64,000 nt of DNA, taken from Miniimonas arenae. Lineage in GTDB: Bacteria > Actinomycetota > Actinomycetes > Actinomycetales > Beutenbergiaceae. The notes beneath the pieces were generated by a model. That model was not told the origin of the DNA, made no database searches, and saw nothing but the letters and a program-made list of their open reading frames with translations. This document shows positions 7,875 through 16,800 of the stretch, in pieces (position 1 is the stretch's first letter; every line of letters starts with the position of its first letter). Where the stretch lies: the NCBI RefSeq assembly GCF_006351005.1, contig NZ_VENP01000004.1, forward strand, positions 1 to 64,000, given 5' to 3'. Both the position numbers and the translations under genes were made by a program.

Positions 7875-9434
7875 CTACTGGCCGAGCCCGCCGAGGTGCC
7901 CGCGCAGGCGCTCCAGCCGCGCCGCGCTGCGCTCGCCGAGCCCCACCATGCGCACCCGGGTGCCGTGCCGGGCGTACTTCTCGACGACGGCGTCGAGGGC
8001 CGCGACGCCGGACGCGTCCCAGACCTGCGCGCCGGTGAGGTCGAGCACCACCCGGTCCGGGTCGCCGGTGTAGTCGAAGGACTCGATCACCGCGTTCGCC
8101 GAGGCGAAGAAGAGCTCGCCCTCGATCGCGTACGTCTGCTCGCCGTCGGACGCGTTGCCGGAGGGGTGCTCGCAGGTGCGCTCGCCGTCGGAGGTGTGCT
8201 CGCCGTCGCGCGCCTCGTCCGTGTCCCCGAGCCGGGTCACCCGAGCGACCCGGGTGACGGTCGTGACCTGCGCGACCCGGTTCGCGAACAGCACGCCCGC
8301 GACGAGCACCCCGAGGATCACACCGATCGCGAGGTTGTGGGTGACGATCGTGGTGAGGAGCGTGGTGAGCATCACGGCGGTCTCGGACTTCGGCATCCGG
8401 CGCAGGGTGCGCGGCGCGATCGCGCGCCACTCGAACGTCGTGAACGCGACCATGAGCATGACCGCGACGAGCGCCGCCATCGGGATCCGCGCCACGGCGT
8501 CGCCGAGCAGGAGGACCAGGCCCAGCAGGAGTGCGCCGGCGAGGAACGTCGACACCCGGCTGCGCGCGCCGGTCTGGCGGACGTTGACGATCGTGGGTCC
8601 GATCTCGGCGCACCCGCCCATCCCGCCGAACAGGCCGGTCACGACGTTCGCCACGCCCTGACCCCACGCCTCACGCGTCTTGGAGGAGGGGGTGTCGGTG
8701 AGGTCGTCGACGAGCTTCGCGGTGAGCAGCGACTCCATGAGGCCGACGAGCGCCATCGCGACGGCGGTCGGCCCGATGATCCGCAGCGTCTCGAACGTGA
8801 GGGGGACGTCGGGCAGCCCGAGGGTGGGCAGCGAGGTCGGGAGCGCGCCCTGGTCGCCGACCGTCGGCACCGCGAGGTGCCCGACGAGCACCACGACGCT
8901 CAGCACCACCACGGCCACGAGCGGCGGCGGGATCGCCGTCGTGAGGCGGGGTGTGAGCCAGATGATCACGACGCCCGCGACGACGAGCGGGTAGACCAGC
9001 CACGGCACGCCGACGAGCTGCGGCAGCTGCGAGATGAAGACGAGCGAGGCGAGCGCGTTGACGAAGCCGACCATCACCGAGCGCGGGATGAACCGCATGA
9101 GGCGCGCGACGCCGAGCACGCCCACCACGACCTGGACGACGCCCGCGAGGAGTACGGTCGCCACGAGGTAGTCGACGCCGTGCGCGTGCGCCAGGGGTGC
9201 GACGACGAGCGACACCGCGCCGGTGGCCGCCGAGATCATCGCGGGTCGGCCGCCCGTGAACGCGATCGCGATCGACATCGTGACGGTGGTGAAGAGGCCG
9301 ACCCGCGGGTCCACGCCCACGATCACGGAGAACGCGATCGACTCGGGGATGAGGATGAGGGCGACGACGAGCCCGCCGAGCACCTCGGCCCGCAGCCGGC
9401 GCGGTGAGGCGAGCGCGGCGCGCACCGTGGTCAC
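7875..9434 (-). CDS. SulP-family anion transporter with STAS domain
   Basis: A 519-residue inner-membrane protein. About eleven hydrophobic segments span residues 20-400, beginning with LGGLVVALILIPESIAFSVI, the family signature; GCAEIGPTIVNVRQTG is the other conserved block. A C-terminal STAS domain (residues about 430-519) contains DLTGAQVWDASGVAALD. Members carry sulfate, bicarbonate or other anions; the substrate is not evident. The linker between membrane part and STAS holds repeated SDGE-type stretches. GTG 9434 is preferred because TACGCT lies 7 bases upstream; GTG 9452 is an alternative. Confidence 0.88.
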   Translation of the reverse strand: MTTVRAALASPRRLRAEVLGGLVVALILIPESIAFSVIVGVDPRVGLFTTVTMSIAIAFTGGRPAMISAATGAVSLVVAPLAHAHGVDYLVATVLLAGVVQVVVGVLGVARLMRFIPRSVMVGFVNALASLVFISQLPQLVGVPWLVYPLVVAGVVIIWLTPRLTTAIPPPLVAVVVLSVVVLVGHLAVPTVGDQGALPTSLPTLGLPDVPLTFETLRIIGPTAVAMALVGLMESLLTAKLVDDLTDTPSSKTREAWGQGVANVVTGLFGGMGGCAEIGPTIVNVRQTGARSRVSTFLAGALLLGLVLLLGDAVARIPMAALVAVMLMVAFTTFEWRAIAPRTLRRMPKSETAVMLTTLLTTIVTHNLAIGVILGVLVAGVLFANRVAQVTTVTRVARVTRLGDTDEARDGEHTSDGERTCEHPSGNASDGEQTYAIEGELFFASANAVIESFDYTGDPDRVVLDLTGAQVWDASGVAALDAVVEKYARHGTRVRMVGLGERSAARLERLRGHLGGLGQ

Positions 9435-9470
9435 GCGGGTCAGCGTACGCACCGCCCGTAGGCTGACCGC
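9435..9470. promoter_or_regulatory. Divergent leaderless -10 elements (sulP / oxidoreductase)
   Basis: On the plus strand TAGGCT (9459-9464) stands 6 bases before the GTG at 9471. On the minus strand TACGCT (9447-9442) stands 7 bases before the GTG at 9434. The two sequences TA-GCT-GAC-CGCGTGACC are near mirror images, so both genes probably begin transcription at or next to the start codon. Confidence 0.6.
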
Positions 9471-10520
9471 GTGACCGACCCCGACGCGTCGACCGCCCCC
9501 AGCCCGCTGCGTCCCGCGGACGCCTACCCCGATCCCGCCGACGCTCCTGCGCTGCGCTGGGGCATCCTCGCGCCCGGCGGCATCGCACGGCGGTTCGCCC
9601 ACGAGATCCCGCGCTACACCGCCTCGCGGGTGGTCGCCGTCGGGTCCCGTGACCTCGGCCGGGCCGAGGCGTTCGCGGCCGACCACGACATCCCCCGGGC
9701 GTACGGCTCGTACGCCGAGCTCGTGGCCGACGGCGAGGTCGACGCCGTGTACGTCGCCTCGCCGCACAGCGCCCACCTCGAGCTGGCCTCGCTCGCGCTG
9801 ACCGCGGGCCGCCCGGTGCTCGTGGAGAAGTCGCTGACCCGGAACGCCGCCGAGGCGCGGGAGCTGTTCGACCTCGCCGCGTCGCGCGGGCTGTTCGCGA
9901 TGGAGGCGATGTGGTCGCGGTTCCTGCCGCACTACCGCGCGGTGGTCGACGCGGTGCACGACGGCGCGATCGGCGAGGTCCTGACCGTCACCGCCCAGCA
10001 CGGTCAGCACCTCGTGTTCGGACCCGAGCACCGGCTCTGGGACCCGGCGCTCGCCGGCGGCGCGATGCTCGACCTCACGGTGTACCCGCTGTCGTTCGCG
10101 CACGCGCTGCTCGGCGTCCCGGACCAGGTGCACGCGTTCGGCGCGCTGTCGGAGCTCGGGGTGGACACGGGGGAGACGGTCGTGCTGCGCTACGGCGAGC
10201 GCACCGTGGCCGTGGCGCAGGCCTCGCTGGAGACGGCGATGGCGAACGAGGCGACGATCGCGGGCACCCACGGCCGGATCGACCTGGCGGGCAGCTTCTA
10301 CACGCCGGTCGAGGTCGCGCTGTCCACGCACGACGGCGCCTCCTGGCGCCTGCCGGTGCAGCACGAGGGCGGGTTCCAGTTCCAGGCCGCCGAGGTCGCG
10401 CGTCGGGTCGCGGCCGGGGAGACGAGCTCGCCGCTCATGTCGTGGCAGGCGAGCGTCGAGGTCATGGAGCTCATGGACGAGGCGCGCGCCCAGCTCGGGG
10501 TGGTCTTCCCGGGGGAGTGA
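9471..10520 (+). CDS. Gfo/Idh/MocA-family NAD(P)-dependent oxidoreductase
   Basis: A 349-residue enzyme. The Rossmann domain starts RWGILAPGGIARRFAHEI, with the glycine-rich dinucleotide loop, and continues through VYVASPHSAH. The EK-x motif that usually carries the catalytic Lys appears as VEKSLTRNAAEA; the common proline after Lys is Ser here. The C-terminal half is the alpha/beta sheet domain for sugar or polyol substrates. Substrate is unknown. The start is GTG 9471, placed by its -10 hexamer. The next gene, tmk, starts 27 bases after the stop, but they share no obvious pathway. Confidence 0.88.
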   Translation: MTDPDASTAPSPLRPADAYPDPADAPALRWGILAPGGIARRFAHEIPRYTASRVVAVGSRDLGRAEAFAADHDIPRAYGSYAELVADGEVDAVYVASPHSAHLELASLALTAGRPVLVEKSLTRNAAEARELFDLAASRGLFAMEAMWSRFLPHYRAVVDAVHDGAIGEVLTVTAQHGQHLVFGPEHRLWDPALAGGAMLDLTVYPLSFAHALLGVPDQVHAFGALSELGVDTGETVVLRYGERTVAVAQASLETAMANEATIAGTHGRIDLAGSFYTPVEVALSTHDGASWRLPVQHEGGFQFQAAEVARRVAAGETSSPLMSWQASVEVMELMDEARAQLGVVFPGE

Positions 10521-10534
10521 CCGGCCGCGCCGTC

Positions 10535-10540
10535 TACCCT
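10535..10540 (+). promoter_or_regulatory. -10 element TACCCT of tmk
   Basis: TACCCT lies 6 bases before the GTG at 10547, in the short gap after the oxidoreductase stop, so tmk-holB can be transcribed separately with a leaderless message. Confidence 0.5.
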
Positions 10541-10546
10541 GGGCCG

Positions 10547-11206
10547 GTGACCCGTGCCGCGACTCGCCTGCCCGGCGGGCTGTTCCTCTCCTTCGAGGGT
10601 GGCGACGGCGCCGGTAAGTCGACGCAGCTGACGCACCTCGCGGACTGGCTCGAGCAGGAGCACGGGCTCGAGGTGGTCCGCACCCGCGAGCCGGGCGGCA
10701 CGGACCTGGGCCGGACGCTGCGCACCCTCGTCCTGCACGGCGACGACGTCGACGCCCGCACCGAGGCACTCCTGTACGCGACCGACCGCGCGCACCACGT
10801 CGCGACGCTCGTGCGGCCCGCCCTCGAGCGCGGCGCGGTGGTGCTCACCGACCGCTACCTCGACTCCTCCCTCGCCTACCAGGCCGGGGGGCGCGAGTTG
10901 GGGATGGCCGAGCTGCGCGACCTGCAGATGTGGGCGGTCGGTGGTCTACTGCCCGCCATGACGATCCTGCTCGACCTCGACCCGGCGCTCCTGCCGCAGC
11001 GGCTCACGGGTGCGCCGGACCGGCTCGAGCGCGCCGGCGAGGAGTTCCACCGCCGCACCCGCGCGGCCTACCTCGCGCTCGCCGCCGAGGAGCCGGCGCG
11101 GTGGCGCGTGCTGGACGCCTCGCGAAGCGTCGGTGAGCTCGAGACCGAGGTGCGGCTCGCCGTCGCGCCCCTGCTCGGCCGCGTGTCCCCGGTGGTGCCG
11201 GCATGA
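10547..11206 (+). CDS. tmk: Thymidylate kinase
   Basis: A 219-residue kinase that converts dTMP to dTDP. The P-loop is FEGGDGAGKSTQ near residue 18; TREPGGTDLG is the family DR(Y/H)-preceding motif, and LTDRYLDSSLAYQ carries the conserved Asp-Arg-Tyr. The lid region and C-terminal helix are complete. GTG 10547 is used because the preceding open frame lacks similarity and the -10 hexamer fits. It overlaps holB by 4 bases (ATGA), the usual tmk-holB pairing. Confidence 0.95.
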   Translation: MTRAATRLPGGLFLSFEGGDGAGKSTQLTHLADWLEQEHGLEVVRTREPGGTDLGRTLRTLVLHGDDVDARTEALLYATDRAHHVATLVRPALERGAVVLTDRYLDSSLAYQAGGRELGMAELRDLQMWAVGGLLPAMTILLDLDPALLPQRLTGAPDRLERAGEEFHRRTRAAYLALAAEEPARWRVLDASRSVGELETEVRLAVAPLLGRVSPVVPA

Positions 11207-12429
11207 GTGCCGGCACCAGCCCCGAGGCCGCGGCGCCGCTCGACATCTGGGCCGACGTCGTGGGCCAGGAGGACGCCGTCGCCGTGTTGCGCCACGCCGT
11301 GGCCGACCCGACGGCCATGACGCACGCCTGGCTGCTGACCGGGCCGCCCGGATCGGGCCGCTCGGTCGCCGCGCGCGCGTTCGCCGCGGACCTCATCGCC
11401 TCGAGCACGCCCCGGTCCGACGGCGAGCCGACCTCCGGCGGTGAGCTCGCCGTCGCGCGTGCGGGGGCCGCGGAGCGGGTGCTGCGCGGGGTGCACCCGG
11501 ACCTGCACGTCGTCGCGACGGACAAGACCGTCATCACGGTCGCCGAGGTGCGCGACCTCGTGACGCTCGCGCAGCGCTCCCCGGCGGAGTCGGGCTGGCG
11601 GGTGATCGTCGTGGAGGACGCGGACCGGATCGTCGAGCGCAGCGCGAACGCGCTGCTCAAGGCCATCGAGGAGCCGCCGCCGCGCACCGTCTGGGTGCTG
11701 TGCGCGCCGAGCGAGCAGGACGTCATCACCACCGTCCGCTCGCGGTGCCGGCACGTCACGCTGCGCGTGCCGACCGCCGAGGCGGTGGCGGGGCTGCTCG
11801 TGCGGCGGCACGGCGTGGACGGCGGTGAGGCGCTGCTGGCGGCGCGCGCGGCGCAGAGCCACATCGGGCTTGCGACGAGCCTCGCGCTGCGCCCCGAGGC
11901 TCGGGCGCGGCGCGCCCGGGTGCTGGAGATCGCCAGCCGGGTCCGCGGGGTGGGCGACGCGATCCTCGCCGCGGGCGAGCTCGTCGAGGTCGCCACGGCG
12001 CAGGCGACGGCGAGCGCAGCCGAGCGTGACGCCACGGAGCGCGCCGCGCTGCTGCGGGCGCTCGGGGCCGACGGCGAGGCCACCCTTCCGCCGACGGTGC
12101 GGGCGCAGGTGCGCCAGCTCGAAGAGGACCAGAAGCGGCGGGCGAAGCGCGCCGTGGTCGACGGGCTCGACCGGGCGATGACGGACCTGCTCTCGTTCTA
12201 CCGCGACGTGCTCGTCGTGCAGCTGGGCGCGGAGGTCTCGCTCGTGAACGAGGCGCAGGCGGCGGACGTCCGCGCGGTCGCCGCGTCCAGCACGCCCGAG
12301 GGGACGCTCGCGCGGATGGACGCGATCGGTGTGGCGCGCACGCGGCTGGCCGGGAACGTCGCGCCGTTGCTGGCCGTCGAGGCGATGACGGTCGCGCTGC
12401 GACCGCAGGGCGAGGGGGCGCGGCGATGA
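11203..12429 (+). CDS. holB: DNA polymerase III delta-prime subunit
   Basis: A 408-residue clamp-loader subunit. It starts WADVVGQEDAVAVLRHAV and has the P-loop-like TGPPGSGRSVAARAFA. The sensor region VVEDADRIVERSANALLKAIEEPP and the SRCRHVTLR arginine block are present. The stretch between the P-loop and HPDLHVVA, where most relatives have a four-cysteine zinc module, holds Ser/Thr/Gly/Ala and no cysteine. In the clamp loader delta-prime is the stator, so loss of the zinc site need not abolish function. The residues after 270 are Ala/Arg-rich helices. ATGA overlap links it to the small lipoprotein downstream. Confidence 0.92.
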   Translation: MSAGTSPEAAAPLDIWADVVGQEDAVAVLRHAVADPTAMTHAWLLTGPPGSGRSVAARAFAADLIASSTPRSDGEPTSGGELAVARAGAAERVLRGVHPDLHVVATDKTVITVAEVRDLVTLAQRSPAESGWRVIVVEDADRIVERSANALLKAIEEPPPRTVWVLCAPSEQDVITTVRSRCRHVTLRVPTAEAVAGLLVRRHGVDGGEALLAARAAQSHIGLATSLALRPEARARRARVLEIASRVRGVGDAILAAGELVEVATAQATASAAERDATERAALLRALGADGEATLPPTVRAQVRQLEEDQKRRAKRAVVDGLDRAMTDLLSFYRDVLVVQLGAEVSLVNEAQAADVRAVAASSTPEGTLARMDAIGVARTRLAGNVAPLLAVEAMTVALRPQGEGARR

Positions 12430-12575
12430 GGGTCGGGACTGCGGTGCGCGTGACGGTGCGCGTGGTCGTCACCGGGCTGGCGGGGGCGCTGCTCGCCGTC
12501 GGTCTCTCGGGCTGCGACGACTCACCGCCGATGCTGCAGCCCGTTGCGCCGGTGCCGACCGTCACGGAGGGCTGA
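12426..12575 (+). CDS. 49-residue lipoprotein, possible truncated remnant
   Basis: The start codon overlaps the holB stop (ATGA). The product has an Arg-containing N-region, a hydrophobic core and the lipobox LSGC, followed by only about 19 residues (CDDSPPMLQPVAPVPTVTEG). In several actinobacteria I recall a secreted alpha/beta hydrolase lipoprotein after holB; here only a signal peptide and short tail remain. It could be a true mini-lipoprotein or the decayed start of a lost gene. Confidence 0.6.
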   Translation: MRVGTAVRVTVRVVVTGLAGALLAVGLSGCDDSPPMLQPVAPVPTVTEG

Positions 12576-12707
12576 GCGCGGGTCCACTCGGCCTGTGCGC
12601 CGCCGCAGGGGCCCGGAAAGGCAGCGGGACGGCGACGCGCCCTCCGCGCCGCCGTCCCGCTGGTCTCTCGCGAGTTCGCGTCCCCCACGCGAGCTCGCTG
12701 GTCCCGA

Positions 12708-12842
12708 GGTCCTGCGCCCCCCTGCGGCGCCGGACCCTGGTGGTTCCGGAGTCCTGCGCCCCCCTGCGGCGCCGGACTCTGGAAGCTCGAGCTGGCCGGG
12801 TCATCGGGTCCGGGTCCTGCGCCCCCCTGCGGCGCCGGACCC
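12708..12842. repeat. Three intergenic hairpin repeats
   Basis: Copies at 12708-12736, 12750-12778 and 12812-12842 share the core TCCTGCGCCCCCCTGCGGCG followed by CCGGA. Each folds as an 11-bp stem with one mismatch and a CCCCTGC loop. The outer pair changes from G-C in copies 1 and 3 to A-T in copy 2 on both arms, a compensatory change that supports a real stem. The 372-bp gap (12576-12947) holds nothing else recognisable. Confidence 0.75.
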
Positions 12843-12935
12843 GAACCCCCGATGTCCTGACACCTACCTCGACGGACGAGCACGGCAGATCTGACGCCGG
12901 CCGGGGTGTGACGTGCGTCACACGAGGACGCGAGG

Positions 12936-12941
12936 CAGGAT
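12936..12941 (+). promoter_or_regulatory. -10-like CAGGAT before the Rossmann protein
   Basis: CAGGAT is followed by six G residues and the ATG at 12948. The poly-G could also act as a weak ribosome binding site. Confidence 0.4.
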
Positions 12942-12947
12942 GGGGGG

Positions 12948-13628
12948 ATGACGGAGCGAGCTGCGGGGCCCCGGACCATCGCGATCGTGGGCGGCGCCGG
13001 CAAGGTCGCGCGACGCCTCCTGCCGCTCCTGCTCGCCGACGACTGCACCGTGGTGCCGCTCGTCCGCCGACCCGAGCAGGCGAGCGAGCTCGAGGCGCTC
13101 GGCGCCGAGCCGCGGCTGCTCGACATCGAGCGCGCCGGCGTCGTGGACTACCTGCCCGTGCTCGACGGCGTGGATGCGGTCGTGTTCGCGGCCGGCGGCG
13201 GGCCGGACGGGAACGTCGAGCGCAAGCGCACCGTGGACCTCGGCGGCACGCTGGCCACGCTCGCCGCGTGCGCCGAGCTGGGCATCCGGCGCTACGTCCA
13301 GGTCTCGGCGATCGGGGTGGACCAGCCGCCGTCCGCCGACTCCTCGCCCGTCTGGCAGGCCTACGTCGCGGCGAAGAAGGTCTCCGACCTCGCCGTGCGC
13401 CGCAGCGAGCTGGACTGGACGATCCTGCGCCCCGCGGCGCTGCTCGACGACGAGCCCACGGGCCACGTCCAGCTCGGCGTCGACCTCGAGCCCGCGCCGA
13501 TCTCGCGCGGCGACGTGGCCGCCGTCATCGCCGCGGTGCTCCCGCAGCCCGCGACCCTGCGCCGGCAGTGGGACGTGGTGGGCGGCGTGCTCCCGGTGCT
13601 CGAGGCGGTCGCGCGAGCCGCGAGCTGA
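12948..13628 (+). CDS. NAD(P)-binding atypical short-chain dehydrogenase
   Basis: A 226-residue Rossmann protein. The dinucleotide-binding loop IVGGAGKVARRLLPLLL is at residues 12-28. Later landmarks are DAVVFAAGGG, the strand RRYVQVSAIGVDQ and the motif WTILRPAALLDD. This pattern fits the SDR a5/NmrA-like group (YwnB/YhfK type), in which many members lack a classical YxxxK pair; here YVAAKKVSDLAV retains a Tyr and Lys. The reaction is unknown. It is followed by the tRNA-Thr promoter. Confidence 0.8.
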   Translation: MTERAAGPRTIAIVGGAGKVARRLLPLLLADDCTVVPLVRRPEQASELEALGAEPRLLDIERAGVVDYLPVLDGVDAVVFAAGGGPDGNVERKRTVDLGGTLATLAACAELGIRRYVQVSAIGVDQPPSADSSPVWQAYVAAKKVSDLAVRRSELDWTILRPAALLDDEPTGHVQLGVDLEPAPISRGDVAAVIAAVLPQPATLRRQWDVVGGVLPVLEAVARAAS

Positions 13629-13634
13629 CGCCGA

Positions 13635-13664
13635 TTGGGCGCCTCGCCGAGGCTCGGGTACAGT
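13635..13664 (+). promoter_or_regulatory. Promoter of tRNA-Thr
   Basis: TTGGGC (13635-13640), an 18-base spacer and TACAGT (13659-13664) fit the primary sigma factor consensus. The mature tRNA begins 36 bases after the -10 hexamer. Confidence 0.55.
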
Positions 13665-13699
13665 GGACGCCGCTGCCCGGGCGATCCTCGGTCAGCGTC

Positions 13700-13772
13700 G
13701 CCGCCTTAGCTCAGTCGGCAGAGCGATTCACTCGTAATGAATAGGTCAAGGGTTCGATTCCCTTAGGCGGCT
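13700..13772 (+). tRNA. tRNA-Thr (anticodon CGU)
   Basis: A complete cloverleaf of 73 bases: acceptor GCCGCCT pairs with AGGCGGC, the D arm is GCTC/GAGC, the anticodon stem ATTCA/TGAAT encloses loop CTCGTAA with anticodon CGT, and the T arm AAGGG/CCCTT encloses TTCGATT. The discriminator is T. CCA is not encoded. A terminator follows at once, so it is a single-gene unit. Confidence 0.97.
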
Positions 13773-13778
13773 CTATCG

Positions 13779-13808
13779 AAGGCCCGGAATCCACGTGTTC
13801 CGGGCCTT
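13779..13808. terminator. Bidirectional terminator after tRNA-Thr
   Basis: AAGGCCCGGAA and TTCCGGGCCTT form an 11-bp perfect stem around an 8-base loop. The A/T ends allow function for tRNA-Thr on the plus strand and for the large minus-strand gene ending at 13837. Confidence 0.85.
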
Positions 13809-13836
13809 CGTCATGGTCACGCGGTCGCGGACCGTC

Positions 13837-16800
13837 TCACTGGTCGCCGGGCCCGTGGCGATCGCTCTCGAGCGGATCGCCCGACCGCTTGACCGGAGCG
13901 CGAGGCGTGATCTCGTGCGCGCGCAGGTACCCGCCGTGCGGCTGCGCCGGCGCCACGCCGTTGCGGGCGTCGAGGCGGCCCGCGTCGCCGTCGGCCCAGC
14001 CCAGCGCGAACGCAGGCCGCGTGAGGTCGTTCACCTCCTCACGGGCCGCCGCGAGCGCGCCGTCGCGGTAGGTCGCGAACCCGAGCAGGGTCACCCGACC
14101 CGTCGGGGGAGCGCCCTTGAACCCCGCAAGCCTCGACCGGGCCTGTGCCACGCCGGTCCAGTACGCGGCGAAGACCGTCTGACCGATGGGGGTCAACCAT
14201 CCCGGAGGTGCCGTCCCCGGCTGAGCCGCGACGGTCGCCTGCTCGCCGGCCCAGACGTCCTGCGCCCCCTCAACCGCACCCGACTGAGCCGGCAGGGCGC
14301 CCGCGGCCTGGGCCGCCCCGTGGAGGAGCCCTGCCCGGTAGTCGTCGGCGCCCTGGGCGCCGCCCGCGCCATGGGTCGCGGCGGTCGCGATGGCGGTCGT
14401 CGGGTTCGCCCGCACGAGGTCGACCCCCGCCCAGTAGTCCCGCCAGCCCTGCGCCGCCGCCGTCGAGTCCGTCGGCGCGTCGGCGTCGCGGGGGTGGCTC
14501 GCGGCGGCCGCCACGCCGGTGCGGTAGTCCGCGTGTCCGCGGGCGGCGAGCACGCGCGCCGGCGCGGCGCCGGCCGCGTCCGACCGTGCGGAGACGGCGC
14601 CGCCGAGGAACTCGGCATGGCCGCCGCTGCCGAGCTGCTCCGCGGCGCTGGCACCGCCGGGGTCGGCCTGCCCCGACCGGGCGAGCGCGCCGCCCCGCGC
14701 GTGGTGGAACCCGCTCAGGTACCCGGCGTCGGTGCGCAGGGGGGCCGGGGTGCCCGCGACGTCGTCGCCCGCCGGCATCCCGTCCGCGCACGCCTGCCAC
14801 CCGCGCTGGTGGCCGGACCGGCTCGGCACGGGCGGGCCGACCGCCTTGCAGGCCTCCACGCCGTCGCGGTAGTCGACGAACCCCTCGTGACGAGCGCCTC
14901 CCGCGGGCTCGACGTCGGCGAGAGCGTCGAGCGTGCTCGCCGCGTGGTCGGCGCCCGCGCGGTAGTCCGCCGCACCGGCGCGCCCGGCGGACGCCGCGGC
15001 CCCGGCGTCGTCGAAGACCGTCCGCGCCGCGTCGGCCCCGAGCCAGTACTCCGACCACGCGGCCGTGCGCGCCTGGCTGTCCGCGGCAGGGGGGCTGCTC
15101 CGGTCGGCGCTCCGCGCGGCCGCGACCCCGGCGAGGTACTCCGCGTGCCCGAGCCCCTCGACCGGACCCGCGGGGGGCGGCGCCGCGAGGTCGTTGCGCG
15201 CCGACGCGAGGCCGGCGCCGTACGCGCCGTGCCCCTCGGCGGCCACGCCGTCACCGCCCGCTCCCGGCGTGGGAACGGCTCGTCCGGCCCGCGCGTGCAC
15301 CGCGCCGTAGGCGTGCAGGAACCCGACGAGGTAGGCGCCCTCGGTGCGTGGCGGCTGGCTGGTGGCGTCCAGCGCCGCGGCTCCCGCGGTCAGTCCGTCC
15401 TGGCACGCCTGCCACGCCGTGGCCGCGCCGGAGCGTGCAGGGTCGGCCGGCAGCCCGGCGCGGCACGCCGTCGCGCCGTCGCGGTAGTCCGCGAGTCCCT
15501 CGCCGCGCCCACCGCCGACCGGCCCGACGGCGAGCGTCGCCGCGAGCGTGGCCTCGCCGTCGGCCACGCCCGCCGCGTAGTCCTCGGTGCCGGCACGGGC
15601 GGCGGACACCGCCGTCGGGTACGGGCCCGGGGTCGTGCGGGCGTGGTCGACGCCCTGCCAGTACTCCGCGACGGCGCGCACTGCGGCGGCCTCGCCGCCG
15701 GGAGCGGCGACGCCCCGGGCGTGCCCGCGAGCGTGCGCGACGCCCGCGAGGTACTCGGCGTGCCCGCGCGACTCGCTCGGGCGGCCGGGCGCTGCCGAGG
15801 ACAGGTCTGCGCGCGCCGCGGCCTCGCCGGCCAGGTAGCCCGAGTGACCGGCGCGGGACAGGTCGCCGCCGCCGCCCACCGCGACGTCCGCGGGACGGTC
15901 CGAGCGGGCGTCCGCCTCTCCTGACCCGTGGTGGAAGCCCGCGAGGTACCCGGCGTCGGTGCGTGTGGCGGGCGTGCCGGCCCGCCCGGCGGACTCCCCG
16001 TCCGCCGCGGCCTGCCAGCCCAGGGCGTGCGCGGTGCGCGCGTGGTCCGCGGGCGTCCCGTTGAGGTGTGCCTCGACCCCGGTGCGGTAGTCCGCGGCCG
16101 CCTCGCGCGCGCCACCCCCCGCCGGGACCACCGCGAGGGACGGCAGGTCGTGGGCGACGAGCGTGAGGGCGTCGCGGAAGGCTCGGACCCCGGCGACGCC
16201 GATCCCCGCCGCGGGCGGGGCCGCCACGAACGCGTCACCAACGGGCCGGCTGCGGGCGAAGTCCACGCCCGCCCAGTACGCGGCGACGGCCAGCTGCGCG
16301 ACCGTCGTGGCGTTGGCCGGTGCCGTCCCGCGCGGGTTGCCCTGCGCGTGGGTGAGCGCCGCGAGCACGTCGGCGTGCCCGGCGGCGGCGCCGAGCACGA
16401 GGGGGGTCGCCGAGGTGGGGTCGGCGAGCGCCGCTCCCGCGCCTGTCCAGTAGTCGTCGTACCCGCCGCCCTGACCGAGGTTGCCTGGCGGGACGACGCC
16501 CTGGGGGTTCGCCCGGGCGTGCGTCACGCCGCCCCAGTAGTCGCGGTGTCCCTCCGCCTGACCGCGGTTGCCCGCCGGAGCGGCGAGGAGAGGATGGCTC
16601 TTCGCGTGCGTCACGCCGGCCCAGAAGTCCTCGTGGCCCGCGATCTCGGCGCGCCCCGTCGTGGGCGGCGTCGCGAGCGGGGTCGTGCGGCCCTTGCCCA
16701 CACCGGTCCAGTACTCGCCGTGCGAGACGATCGCGGCGGGCGGACTCGCGGGCGGCGACGCCAGGGGGTTGGCCCGCCCGTGCGTGATCCCGGCCTCGAA

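Noticed and set aside
4754-8038. Very long plus-strand open frame opposite topA
   Set aside because: It is Arg/Gly/Val/Leu-rich and mirrors topA codons; topA has clear motifs on the other strand.
12708-12842. CRISPR array
   Set aside because: Three copies only, unequal spacing, hairpins with covarying ends and no cas gene.
12562-12921. A 119-codon minus-strand frame with RVRRRRGAQD repeats
   Set aside because: The repeats are the translated hairpin elements; no ribosome binding site, and composition is not protein-like.
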